Positions 1-8,533 of a DNA stretch of 64,000 nucleotides are shown here, piece by piece (within the stretch, counting starts at the first letter, position 1; each line of letters begins with the position of its first letter). This DNA is from CAVXFB01 sp963760935 (lineage in GTDB: Bacteria; Planctomycetota; Planctomycetia; Pirellulales; Thermoguttaceae). A program made the translations under genes and the position numbers. The notes under the pieces are model-generated. The model saw only the letters and a program-made list of their open reading frames with translations, ran no database searches and was not told the DNA's origin. Location of the stretch: the NCBI GenBank assembly GCA_963760935.1, contig CAVXFB010000002.1, forward strand, positions 62,001 through 126,000, written 5' to 3'.

Positions 1-780
1 AACCGTTGGCGCGATCGAAACAAAATCCGGCCGATGAAACTCTCTCGTTGCCTCATCGCTGATCTTGGCAAGAAGTGTGACGTCAACACGTTTTGCTTGA
101 AATACTTTTCGTACGGTCTGATGGAAACTACTATTTGCGAAGTCCACATTGACGTAGGTTGAAACCGTGTGAATATCGAAAAAGTCCCTTCCTCGCGGAG
201 TCGCATGTTTCTTCAATTGCTTTGAATATTCCGGCATTTGCTGGCAAACCGCCCGGAGTTTTTCGGCAACGAACATCTGCGGCGAGTAGGCAAACACCGT
301 AAACCCATCAACCAGTTCACTCACTCGTTCGTCAAGGTACTCGTGTTTGCTTATATCGATCGGAAACTTCTTGCCGTTGTGGCCGATCACCGTCATGGCG
401 GCCATATGCCGTTTCCGTTGATCCGTGGTTTGTATTCTATAGGTCTCACTATCAACAATCTTGAATGCAACCTTGTAGCCACCCCAAAAACTGCGGCACT
501 CCTCCGTAAGATTTCGCGGTTCTTCGACGAGTGTTACGTCAAATACCACGTAGCCCTTCTGTTCGAACCAATGGAAGAGAGCTCTTTCGATCAATCTTCT
601 GAATGTCTCTGCATTCTCGACATCTCCGCAAATCGAAAGATCAATATCCTGTGATGGGCGCGTGGAGATGCCGTAAACAACATCAAGAAGATTACCGCCC
701 TTAAGCACCAATCGTTGCATCAGGGAGTTATCGGCAAACAGAGCAAGGATAACCTCGCGTTTTAGATCGCTAATGGTCAT
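1..780 (-). CDS. AbiEii/AbiGii-family nucleotidyltransferase toxin, C-terminus off the window
   Basis: The frame is open from the ATG at 780 down to the left edge, so only the first 260 codons are visible. The N-terminus carries the MNT-fold signature of AbiEii toxins: LKGGN at residues 26-30 followed by S43-x-D45-I-D47 (RPSQDIDLSI), the metal-binding pair of this nucleotidyltransferase fold. Later VAEKLRAV and RGRDFFDI match the conserved helices of the family. AbiEii proteins are type IV toxins or phage-abortive-infection effectors that modify tRNA or other targets and usually sit just downstream of an AbiEi antitoxin. Here the ATG overlaps the stop of an upstream short frame as ATGA, as expected for a coupled pair, but that partner looks degraded. 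The family call is firm; whether the system is active cannot be judged because the gene is cut. Confidence 0.85.
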   Translation of the reverse strand, partial: MTISDLKREVILALFADNSLMQRLVLKGGNLLDVVYGISTRPSQDIDLSICGDVENAETFRRLIERALFHWFEQKGYVVFDVTLVEEPRNLTEECRSFWGGYKVAFKIVDSETYRIQTTDQRKRHMAAMTVIGHNGKKFPIDISKHEYLDERVSELVDGFTVFAYSPQMFVAEKLRAVCQQMPEYSKQLKKHATPRGRDFFDIHTVSTYVNVDFANSSFHQTVRKVFQAKRVDVTLLAKISDEATREFHRPDFVSIAPTV

Positions 781-1023
781 ACCACGTCACGGACGCCGAG
801 GTCCAAGCCCTTGTGCGTCTCGAACTTGCAATCTGATGGCGCCGTGAGCCACGATTCAATGGAATGAAGCTCAAACACTGGGTGAAAACCCAAGGCTAGT
901 GATTGTTTTGCCAAGCACTGGTCTTTTCAAGACGTCGCCAAGCCGCCGAAACACCTTCCCAATCGGCAACGCTAAATACAACGCTGTAGGCAACGCCGCA
1001 CACGTCGCCCCATAGTCTCCCAT
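777..1023 (-). pseudogene. Possible degraded partner gene upstream of the AbiEii toxin
   Basis: A 50-codon frame starts at the ATG at 1023 and stops at 871. An overlapping frame in another phase runs open from 926 to the stop at 777 and ends in the ATGA overlap with the toxin start. Joining the two by one base shift near 880-920 gives a single product of about 80 residues. I do not recognise it, and it is shorter than known AbiEi antitoxins. The only support is its position, the overlap, and continuity across a shift. It could equally be non-coding. Confidence 0.25.
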
Positions 1024-1080
1024 GATTTCCTATGAACTCTGAAGCCATCACGACGTGCTACCTTAGGAATGCATATACGA

Positions 1081-1108
1081 GAATAGGCGGGCTAGCGCCC
1101 ACCTATTC
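1081..1108 (-). terminator. Stem-loop 3' of tRNA-Ala
   Basis: GAATAGG and CCTATTC form the outer arms and GGGC/GCCC the inner arms around a TAGC loop, with one mismatch. It lies 3 bases beyond the 3' end of the tRNA. No clear U-run follows on the minus strand, so it may serve processing or end protection instead of intrinsic termination. Confidence 0.5.
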
Positions 1109-1111
1109 ATG

Positions 1112-1184
1112 TGGAGCGGAGGAGGGTCGAACTCCCGACCTCTGCATTGCGAACGCAGCGCTCTCCCAACTGAGCTACCGCCCC
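1112..1184 (-). tRNA. tRNA-Ala (anticodon CGC)
   Basis: A 73 nt cloverleaf reads on the minus strand. The acceptor GGGGCGG pairs with CCGCTCC (one G-U). The D-arm is GCTC...GAGC, the anticodon stem CTGCG/TGCAG has loop TTCGCAA giving anticodon CGC, and the T-arm holds GTTCGA. The 3' CCA is not encoded. It reads alanine GCG codons. Confidence 0.95.
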
Positions 1185-1626
1185 AGCTTGGTTTCCATTC
1201 TACGAACTTGCCGAACGGTTAGCAACGGCTCCTGGCGCGAAGGGCAAAGGGGTGCAAGTTGTACATTTCAGGGGCGCTTACGCCTCTTCTCTGCCGACGG
1301 CGGCATCAGTCCGGGCCGTGTACGCCGCATCCGGAGCACATGGTCCGTGGCGAATGGTCAGGCCCGTTTCCGGGCCTTTTTCCGGCTGACGGGCAGGAAG
1401 TCCGCAAGCGGATGCAACAGGGCGCGGTAATACCGAATGGATTGACGCGGCAACAGGGCAGGCCATCGCGTGCAACGACGCATCCTAGCCATGGCCGCCG
1501 CATTCATTCGGCCCGCTTTTCCAACCGTTTTCGCTCCGAGTTGACATTGACCCGGCCCCCCTTTCCACTAGAATGCCCGCCACCGCATCGTCTGCACCTC
1601 TTGCACTTCCTCACCCTAAACGACGT

Positions 1627-3342
1627 ATGACCGAGCCAACCCCGCAGCAACCGGCAACCACCGAGGCGGCCCTCGAAGCCGCCCGCCGCGAGAAACTGCG
1701 CAAAATAAGCGACATGGGCATCGACCCATGGGGCGCGCGATTCGATGGCCACCAGCCGATCGGCCAGATCCGCGCCCGCGAAGGCGAAATCGTTGCCGAA
1801 GTGGCAACGGAGGCGTCGAAAGGGGACAGTCCCATTTTTGCTGGCACGAAAATTGGGACAGTTCCCCCGCCCGAACAGCATGGCCCAAAGGTCCGCGCGG
1901 CAGGCCGAATCGTCTTGCGTCGTCCCTCAGGCAAGGTCAATTGGCTGCAAGTCCGTGACTGGACCGGCACCATCCAGGTAATGATTGGCAAGGCCCAGGT
2001 CGGTGACGAGAACTTCGCCCTGGCCCAGTGCTTCGACCTCGGCGACATCGTCGGCGTCGATGGCGAGTTGAAACGCACCCGGACCGGCGAACTCACGATT
2101 TTCGCCGAGAAGCTGACGTTCCTCACCAAGTCGCTGGCCACACCGCCCGAGAAACACAAAGGGCTGGCCGATCCCGAGCTTCGTCAGCGGATGCGGTATC
2201 TCGATCTGATCCACACCGAAGGCGTGCTCGAAACGTTTCTCCGCCGCATCAAGATCGTGCAATCGATCCGCAACACGCTGGCCGCCCGAGGCTTTGCCGA
2301 GGTCGAAGGCCCCACGCTCCACGCCATCGCCGGCGGGGCGGCCGCGCGCCCCTTCACCACGCATCACAACGCGCTCGACATCGACCTATATCTGCGAATC
2401 GCTTTGGAACTACACCTCAAGCGGCTGTTGGTCGGCGGGATCGAGCGCGTGTACGAGCTTGGCCGCGTCTATCGCAACGAAGGCATCGACGCCCGGCACA
2501 ATCCCGAGTTCACCATGCTCGAAGCCTACCAGGCCTACGGCAACTACGAGACGATGATGGACCTCACCGAGGCCGCCATCGTCGACGCGATCCGGGCGAT
2601 GACGGACACGGCCGGCAATAGTCCCCTCTCTCTCCGGGAGAGGGCTAGAGTGAGGGGGGCGGACGATCAGATCGGCCCTCACCCCCTGCCCCTCTCCCAA
2701 AGAGAGAGGGGCGACACATTTGTGCTCCCCTGGGCCGACACCGAGATCGATTTCACACCCCCGTTTGCGCGAAAGACCTACGACGAGCTATTTGCCGAGC
2801 ACACCGGCGTGCAACCCGACGACACGAAGGCCATTGCGAAACTGGCCGAGCAGATCGGCTTCAACACGGTTGGCAAGCACCCGGACGTCATCAAGAGCTT
2901 TGTCTTTGAAGAGAAGGTCGAAGACGCCCTGATGGGCCCGATCTTTGTGCTCGACTACCCGGCCAGCATCTGCCCGCTCACAAAGCGCAAGGCCGGCAAT
3001 CCGGCCGTGGCCGAACGGTTCGAGCTGTTCATCCAGGGCATGGAAGTGGCCAACGCCTATACTGAGCTGAACGACCCCGACATGCAGGAAGAGCTTTTTT
3101 CAAAGCAACTCGCCGGGCTGCCCGACGAGGAGTCGATGGCCAAGATGGACCACGACTTCATCCGCGCCCTGCGCCACGGCATGCCCCCGGCCGGCGGTCT
3201 AGGCATTGGCATCGACCGACTAGTGATGCTCCTGACCAATTCCCAAAGCATCCGTGAAGTAATCCTCTTCCCGCTGTTGCGCCCGGAAGCGATTGATGAG
3301 CGGCCTCTTCCCCGTCCCCCGTCCCCCGTCCCCGGCTCCTAG
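1627..3342 (+). CDS. lysS: Lysyl-tRNA synthetase, class II, with two translated repeat insertions
   Basis: LysRS charges tRNA-Lys with lysine in the cytoplasm. An N-terminal OB fold (IQVMIGK region, about residues 95-190) precedes the class II core. Motif 2 is at about 273-286 (ERVYELGRVYRNEGI) and motif 3 near 523-535 (GGLGIGIDRLVML). The protein is 571 residues against about 500 in most bacteria, and much of the excess comes from two palindromic DNA elements that stay in frame. One is at residues 65-81 before the OB fold; the other is at about 332-363, just before the IDFTPPF segment. A third low-complexity tract of CCCCGTC repeats forms the last 12 residues. I chose the ATG at 1627 because the product then begins like other LysRS; an in-frame ATG at 1573 is possible. 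The next gene starts 5 bases after the stop. Confidence 0.95.
   Translation: MTEPTPQQPATTEAALEAARREKLRKISDMGIDPWGARFDGHQPIGQIRAREGEIVAEVATEASKGDSPIFAGTKIGTVPPPEQHGPKVRAAGRIVLRRPSGKVNWLQVRDWTGTIQVMIGKAQVGDENFALAQCFDLGDIVGVDGELKRTRTGELTIFAEKLTFLTKSLATPPEKHKGLADPELRQRMRYLDLIHTEGVLETFLRRIKIVQSIRNTLAARGFAEVEGPTLHAIAGGAAARPFTTHHNALDIDLYLRIALELHLKRLLVGGIERVYELGRVYRNEGIDARHNPEFTMLEAYQAYGNYETMMDLTEAAIVDAIRAMTDTAGNSPLSLRERARVRGADDQIGPHPLPLSQRERGDTFVLPWADTEIDFTPPFARKTYDELFAEHTGVQPDDTKAIAKLAEQIGFNTVGKHPDVIKSFVFEEKVEDALMGPIFVLDYPASICPLTKRKAGNPAVAERFELFIQGMEVANAYTELNDPDMQEELFSKQLAGLPDEESMAKMDHDFIRALRHGMPPAGGLGIGIDRLVMLLTNSQSIREVILFPLLRPEAIDERPLPRPPSPVPGS
1821..1868 (+). repeat. Palindromic element of the GGGGACAGTCCC family inside lysS
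   Basis: Arms AGGGGACAGTCCCA and TGGGACAGTTCCCC flank a short centre (TTTTTGC...CGAAAA). The same element type recurs at 16155, 33430 and 57192. Here it is translated as part of the linker before the LysRS OB fold. Confidence 0.85.
2621..2713 (+). repeat. Paired inverted CCCCTCTC...GAGAGGGG repeats inside lysS
   Basis: Two opposed copies of the CCCCTCTCyC...GAGAGGG...GTGAGGG repeat form an inverted pair and are translated in frame between class II motif 2 and the core strand that follows. Related copies lie at 15503, 16583, 16630, 33750, 36680 and 36793. Confidence 0.85.
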
Positions 3343-3347
3343 CCTCC

Positions 3348-4490
3348 ATGTACAAACTCCTCCTCTGCTGGCGATACCTTCGCACGCGCTACATCGCCCT
3401 GGCGTCGATCATCAGCGTCATGCTTGGCGTGGCCACGATGATCGTCGTCAACAGTGTGATGGAAGGCTTTTCCACCGAGATGCAAAATCGCATCCACGGG
3501 ATTCTCTCGGACGTGATCGTCGAATCGCAGAGTTTCGAGGGCATGCCCCACGCCGATTGGCAGCAGGAGCGAATCCGCCGCGCGGTCGGCGATGACGTCG
3601 AGGCCATGTCACCCACGGTTGCGGTACCGGCGATGCTCAATCTCCAGTGCAACGGCCGCTCGATCACCAAACCCGTGCAACTCATCGGCATCGACGAAAA
3701 GACGCAGGGCAGTGTAAGCGATTTCGGCGAGTATCTACAACACCCGGCGAACCGGGAAGCGATGAGCTTCGATCTCCGCGAAGGCGGCTACGACACTCAC
3801 GATCATCAAAGCGGCGCTGAAGCCCCGGAGCGTCCACAGATGGGCCAGGCCGGTTGGGAGTATCGGCGCGAGACGGCTCGCATCAAGAAATATCGGGACG
3901 AGTATCGGAACGCCAGCGCCACGCAGCAGCCCGCGTCGGCCTCGCAAGATCCCGTCGCTAAGGATTCGCCGCCAGCCAATACACCGGCCGCCGATCCTTT
4001 CGCCGGCCATCAACCCCCTGAAAACGTCTTTGATCCCGAGAAACAGCAGCATACCGGCATTGTCCTGGGCATCGCCGAGGCCAGCTTCCGCACCTCCAAG
4101 GGCGAAGATATGTTCTACGCGATTCCGGGCGATGACGTGGTTGTGATGACGGCCACCGTCGGCGACCGGCCACAGGCCACGGGCGACCGCTTCACGATCG
4201 TCGACTTCTACGAAAGTAAAATGAGCGAATACGACTCGCAGTTCGTATTCGTGCCGATCCGCAAACTTCAGCAACTCCGCGGCATGATCGACCCCACAAC
4301 GGGCGATGGAAACGTCAATGCCATCCAGATCAAGCTCAAGCCCGGCGCCGACGCCGACGCCGTCCGCGACAAGCTCCGCGCGGTCTTCGAGCCGCAACTC
4401 TTCGGCGTCTACACTTGCGCGACAAGCAAGGGCCCCTGCTGGCCGCCGTGCAGATCGAGAAAGCAACGCTCAACGTCTTGCTGTTCCTGA
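3348..4490 (+). CDS. LolC/LolE-type ABC transporter permease, N-terminal part (frameshifted)
   Basis: This is the first part of a MacB/LolCE-type permease, the inner-membrane subunit that releases lipoproteins or other envelope substrates. The first membrane segment is at residues 16-38 (SIISVMLGVATMIVV). A long periplasmic domain with a poorly conserved hydrophilic insert (about 145-225) follows. Homology ends near residue 355 (FGVYT), after which the frame runs into an unrelated tail. The family sequence resumes immediately in the next frame (from 4415). The change looks like loss of one G: ACTTGCGCGAC where ACTTGGCGCGAC would read on. A sequencing indel or a recent mutation are both possible. 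It starts 5 bases after lysS and is followed by the ATPase gene. Confidence 0.85.
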   Translation: MYKLLLCWRYLRTRYIALASIISVMLGVATMIVVNSVMEGFSTEMQNRIHGILSDVIVESQSFEGMPHADWQQERIRRAVGDDVEAMSPTVAVPAMLNLQCNGRSITKPVQLIGIDEKTQGSVSDFGEYLQHPANREAMSFDLREGGYDTHDHQSGAEAPERPQMGQAGWEYRRETARIKKYRDEYRNASATQQPASASQDPVAKDSPPANTPAADPFAGHQPPENVFDPEKQQHTGIVLGIAEASFRTSKGEDMFYAIPGDDVVVMTATVGDRPQATGDRFTIVDFYESKMSEYDSQFVFVPIRKLQQLRGMIDPTTGDGNVNAIQIKLKPGADADAVRDKLRAVFEPQLFGVYTCATSKGPCWPPCRSRKQRSTSCCS

Positions 4491-4892
4491 TCATCGCCGT
4501 GGCCGGTTTCGGCATCCTCGCCATCTTCTATATGATCGTCGTCGAAAAGACCCGCGACATCGGTATCCTCAAATCCCTGGGCGCACCCGGCCGCGGCGTG
4601 ATGGGCATCTTTCTCGCCTACGGACTCTCCCTGGGGATCGTCGGCTCCGGCGTGGGCACGGCAATCGGCCTCCTTATAGTCCACTACATCAACGAAATTG
4701 CCGCCGGGCTCGGTTGGATCATGGGCCAAAAGGTCTTCGACCCATCGATCTACTACTTCTACAAAATCCCCGCCATCATCGTGCCCCAAACGCTCGCTTG
4801 GATCGTGATCGGGGCGCTATGCATCGCGGTTGCGGCCAGCATCTTGCCGGCCCGCCGCGCCGCACGCCTGCATCCCGTGGAGGCCCTGCGCT

Positions 4893-4900
<8 letters not shown>
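4415..4900 (+). CDS. LolC/LolE-type ABC transporter permease, C-terminal part (after frameshift)
   Basis: The remaining half of the permease contains three membrane segments (NVLLFLIIAVAGFGILAIFYM, a second near residues 55-80, and a third near 120-145). It also has the cytoplasmic loop EKTRDIGILKSLGA, typical of FtsX-domain permeases, and the C-terminal signature ASILPARRAARLHPVEALRYE. The ATG at 4415 is probably not a real start; the segment continues the 3348 gene. Its last 8 bases overlap the ATPase start, as expected for one operon. Confidence 0.85.
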
Positions 4901-5729
<829 letters not shown>

Positions 5730-5731
5730 AA

Positions 5732-5813
5732 GCAAGGGGGCTAGGGATTAGGGGCTAGGGACTAGAGACCCCGGCCTCTAACCTCTAGCCCTAACCCCCA
5801 GCCCCTAGCTCCT
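5732..5813. repeat. Inverted array of GGGGCTAGGGATTAG units
   Basis: Direct units of the type GGGGCTAGGGAYTAG are followed by their reverse complement (CTCTAGCCCTAACCCC), making a large imperfect hairpin that fills the lolD-ilvE gap and ends two bases before the ilvE start. Similar units flank the small ORF at 28184. Confidence 0.8.
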
Positions 5814-5815
5814 CC

Positions 5816-6673
5816 ATGTCTCTCAAGATCTACATCGGCGGAAAGCTGTACGACAAAGAAGATGCCAAGATCAGCGTCTACGACCATGGCCTCCTTTATG
5901 GCGACGGCGTCTTCGAAGGCATCCGCAGCTACGGCGGCCGCGTGTTCCGCATGGCCGAACATCTCGACCGCCTTTGGAACTCGGCCAAGGCCATCTGGCT
6001 CGAAATCCCCATGTCGAAGGTCGAGATGGCTGCCGCCATCGAACAAACGATCTCCGTCAACGGCATAACGGACGGCTATATTCGCGTCGTGGTCACGCGC
6101 GGCGTCGGCACCCTGGGCCTCGATCCCAATCGTTGCGACAATCCCCAGGTGATCATCATCGCCGACAAGATTTCGCTCTACCCCGATGAACTTTATCGGA
6201 AGGGTCTGGAGATTGTCACCGTAAGCGTCGCGCGGAACCATCCGGCGGCGCTGAATCCGCGAATTAAATCGCTTAACTACCTGAACAATATCCTCGCAAA
6301 GATCGAAGGGCTCCAGGCCGGCTGCATGGAGGCCCTGATGCTCAACCACAAGGGCGAGTTGGCCGAGTGCACCGGCGATAACATTTTCCTGGTCAGCCAC
6401 GGCCGCGTACTTACTCCGCCCAATGATGCCGGCATCCTTGAAGGCGTCACCCGCGACGCCGTGATCACTCTGGCGCACGACATGCAGTTTGAAGTCCTGG
6501 AGAAGCCGCTAACAAAGCACGACGTTTATATCGCCGACGAATGCTTCCTGACCGGCACGGCGGCCCAAGTGGTGCCGGTCGTAAAGGTCGACAGCCGCAC
6601 CATCGGCGACGGCGTGCCCGGCCCCATCACCAAAACACTGATGGCCGCCTTCCGCGAACTCACGCGGAAGTAA
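5816..6673 (+). CDS. ilvE: Branched-chain amino acid aminotransferase, class IV PLP enzyme
   Basis: The product is a fold-type IV aminotransferase that interconverts Leu, Ile and Val with their 2-oxo acids. The sequence opens with the family pattern (YDHGLLYGDGVFEGIRSY, residues 22-39). The PLP lysine is K151 in NPRIKSLNYLNN. The C-terminal TGTAAQVVPV segment is also typical. At 285 residues it has normal length. D-amino acid transaminase and aminodeoxychorismate lyase are relatives, but the length and the LNYLNN motif fit the IlvE type best. It follows the repeat array with no visible ribosome binding site. A hairpin follows the stop. Confidence 0.9.
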   Translation: MSLKIYIGGKLYDKEDAKISVYDHGLLYGDGVFEGIRSYGGRVFRMAEHLDRLWNSAKAIWLEIPMSKVEMAAAIEQTISVNGITDGYIRVVVTRGVGTLGLDPNRCDNPQVIIIADKISLYPDELYRKGLEIVTVSVARNHPAALNPRIKSLNYLNNILAKIEGLQAGCMEALMLNHKGELAECTGDNIFLVSHGRVLTPPNDAGILEGVTRDAVITLAHDMQFEVLEKPLTKHDVYIADECFLTGTAAQVVPVVKVDSRTIGDGVPGPITKTLMAAFRELTRK

Positions 6674-6687
6674 CCGCCTCTGGGTAG

Positions 6688-6712
6688 CACGCCCTGAGGT
6701 ACAAAGGGCGTG
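6688..6712 (+). terminator. Hairpin after ilvE
   Basis: CACGCCCT and AGGGCGTG form a perfect 8 bp stem around a 9-base loop, 15 bases after the ilvE stop. There is no U-run, so it is a candidate 3' end structure only. Confidence 0.4.
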
Positions 6713-6797
6713 GTGTGTTGCGACATTGCCGATCCACCACACCTTACGCCGGGACTCACGGACGTACTAAACAAGCCGGAACATCGAGACTATTTTC

Positions 6798-7442
6798 ATG
6801 GAATGGCTCCAGTTCTTCTTCGATGTCTTTCTCCACCTCGACAGACATCTGGGCGAGGTGATCAAGGACTACGGCACGTGGACCTATCTCATTCTTTTTG
6901 TGATCATCTTCTGCGAGACCGGGCTTGTCATAACTCCGTTCCTGCCGGGCGATTCATTGTTGTTTGCCGCCGGTGCACTGTCTGCTACCACCGGCGCACT
7001 CAATCCCTGGTGGCTGTTTCTGCTGCTGAGCTTCGCCGCCATCGCCGGCGATACCGTCAACTACTGGATCGGCGCCTACGTCGGTCCGCATGCCTTTAGC
7101 GGCAACGTCCGCTATCTGAAGAAGGAATACCTCGATCGCACCCACGCCTTCTATGAAAAATATGGAGGCAAGACGATCATTATCGCCCGCTTCGTCCCCA
7201 TCGTGCGGACCTTCGCCCCATTCGTTGCCGGCATCGGCGCGATGAACTACGCCCGCTTCATCGTCTACAACGTGCTGGGCGGTATCGCCTGGGTGGCCCT
7301 CCTCGTCTTCGGCGGCTATAGATTCGGCGACCTCGACTTCGTCAAGCAAAACTTCTCGCTGGTCATCATCGTCATCATCATCATCTCGGTCATGCCGATG
7401 GTGATCGAATATCTCCGCACACGCCAATCGCGAGAAAACTGA
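6798..7442 (+). CDS. DedA-family (VTT domain) membrane protein
   Basis: DedA proteins are inner-membrane proteins with a SNARE-associated (VTT) fold, linked to undecaprenyl-phosphate or lipid flipping. The 214-residue protein shows the expected order. It starts with an amphipathic region, then the re-entrant segment with the conserved E and P of CETGLVITPFLPGDSLLF (about 38-56). A second helix (WWLFLLLSFAAIAGD) and the motif FYEKYGGKTIIIARFVPIVRTFAPFVAG with its two arginines follow near 117-145. Two C-terminal helices end the protein. It stands alone, with the DedA subgroup of E. coli DedA/YohD as the closest type. The start ATG fits the family. Confidence 0.9.
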   Translation: MEWLQFFFDVFLHLDRHLGEVIKDYGTWTYLILFVIIFCETGLVITPFLPGDSLLFAAGALSATTGALNPWWLFLLLSFAAIAGDTVNYWIGAYVGPHAFSGNVRYLKKEYLDRTHAFYEKYGGKTIIIARFVPIVRTFAPFVAGIGAMNYARFIVYNVLGGIAWVALLVFGGYRFGDLDFVKQNFSLVIIVIIIISVMPMVIEYLRTRQSREN

Positions 7443-7571
7443 GGGGCGACTCTCAACTCAACTTCCAAGTCTTCGCCATTTCGCGATTTCGCGATCTCTT
7501 GAGCAAACACCGTCAGCCCAAAGTCACCGCAAGAACACATTCGTCATTCGTCATTCCGCCTTCGTCATTCC

Positions 7572-8228
7572 CTAAAACGCCACCGGCAACCCGATCGCTT
7601 TCGCCAGCCGCTCCAAATACTTCTCGCGTGGAATGACGGTCGCCCCGAGTCTGGCCGTGTGCGGCGTCAACTGCTGAATATCCATGAGCGTGAACCCTCG
7701 CTCGCGAAGATGCCCCACAAGGCTTGCTAAAGCCACCTTCGACGCGTCCCGCACCCGATAGAACTTCGACTCGGCCGAGAACAGGCCGCCGACGGCCACG
7801 CCATACACGCCGCCGGCCAATTCATGCTCGTGCCACACTTCAACGCTATGGGCGTAGCCCAGTCTGTGAAGATCTGTATAGGCCTCGATCATTTCCGGCG
7901 TCAGCCAGGTTTGGTTCATCCGCCCCGGCGACATGGCACAACCGCGGATCACGTTCTCGAACTCCGCATCGCGCGTCACCTCGAACTTCGCGCTGCGACA
8001 CGTCCTCCGTAGCCGCCGCGACACGTGAAAGCGGTCGAACTCAATCACCGCCCGCGGGTCGGGCGACCACCAAGCCACCGGCGCGTCGAAATCCGTGATT
8101 GGCCAAGGGAAGATGCCGTGCCGATAAGCGTCCAGCAGCCACTCCGGCGACAATTCCCCCCCGAATCCAACCAACCCTTCGGGGTCGGCATTCTCAGCCG
8201 GCGGAAAATAGGGAGATGGTGCCAACAC
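7572..8228 (-). CDS. aat: Leucyl/phenylalanyl-tRNA--protein transferase
   Basis: Aat adds Leu or Phe from tRNA to proteins with N-terminal Arg or Lys, marking them for ClpS/ClpAP (N-end rule). Diagnostic stretches are YFPPAENADPEGLVG near the start, RHGIFPWP, WWSPDPRAV, and the C-terminal FYRVRDASKVALASLVGHL and DIQQLTPHTARLGA. The frame stays open to an ATG at 8435, but the extra 69 residues do not resemble the family. The GTG at 8228 gives 218 residues, near the usual length, and places YFPP close to the start as in relatives. Its stop is about 130 bases from dedA, with which it converges. Confidence 0.9.
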   Translation of the reverse strand: MLAPSPYFPPAENADPEGLVGFGGELSPEWLLDAYRHGIFPWPITDFDAPVAWWSPDPRAVIEFDRFHVSRRLRRTCRSAKFEVTRDAEFENVIRGCAMSPGRMNQTWLTPEMIEAYTDLHRLGYAHSVEVWHEHELAGGVYGVAVGGLFSAESKFYRVRDASKVALASLVGHLRERGFTLMDIQQLTPHTARLGATVIPREKYLERLAKAIGLPVAF

Positions 8229-8533
8229 AGCCGTTCGCCAGAAAATAGCATCTCGCAATAGTAGTCCAACTCTCAGTTTAGCCGCTACATTCCGATCCTG
8301 GCAATGAGGGGCGACACGGGGGCGCAGTTTGGCAGCCAGCATCGTGACCTGACAATAGCCGGCGGCTACCTGCCGCCGGATGTTCGCCCACCTAGCTTGA
8401 CCAAAAGGTGTTGCTGGGCCTATTGATAGCGGCACGGCATCACGAGCAGCCAGCAGCGCCCGTCATGGTAGATCGGTCGAGCCATACGTCCGCAGTCCGC
8501 GAACAGGGCCCCAACCGTTTTGCGCTGCTGACG
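8229..8533. other. Gap between aat and the channel gene, no gene called
   Basis: Only an upstream extension of the aat frame and short overlapping frames are present. I see no RNA gene or clear promoter here. Confidence 0.5.

Noticed and set aside
4400..4425. Programmed ribosomal frameshift in the LolC/E-type gene
   Set aside because: No slippery heptamer or following stem-loop is visible. A single-base loss explains the data better.
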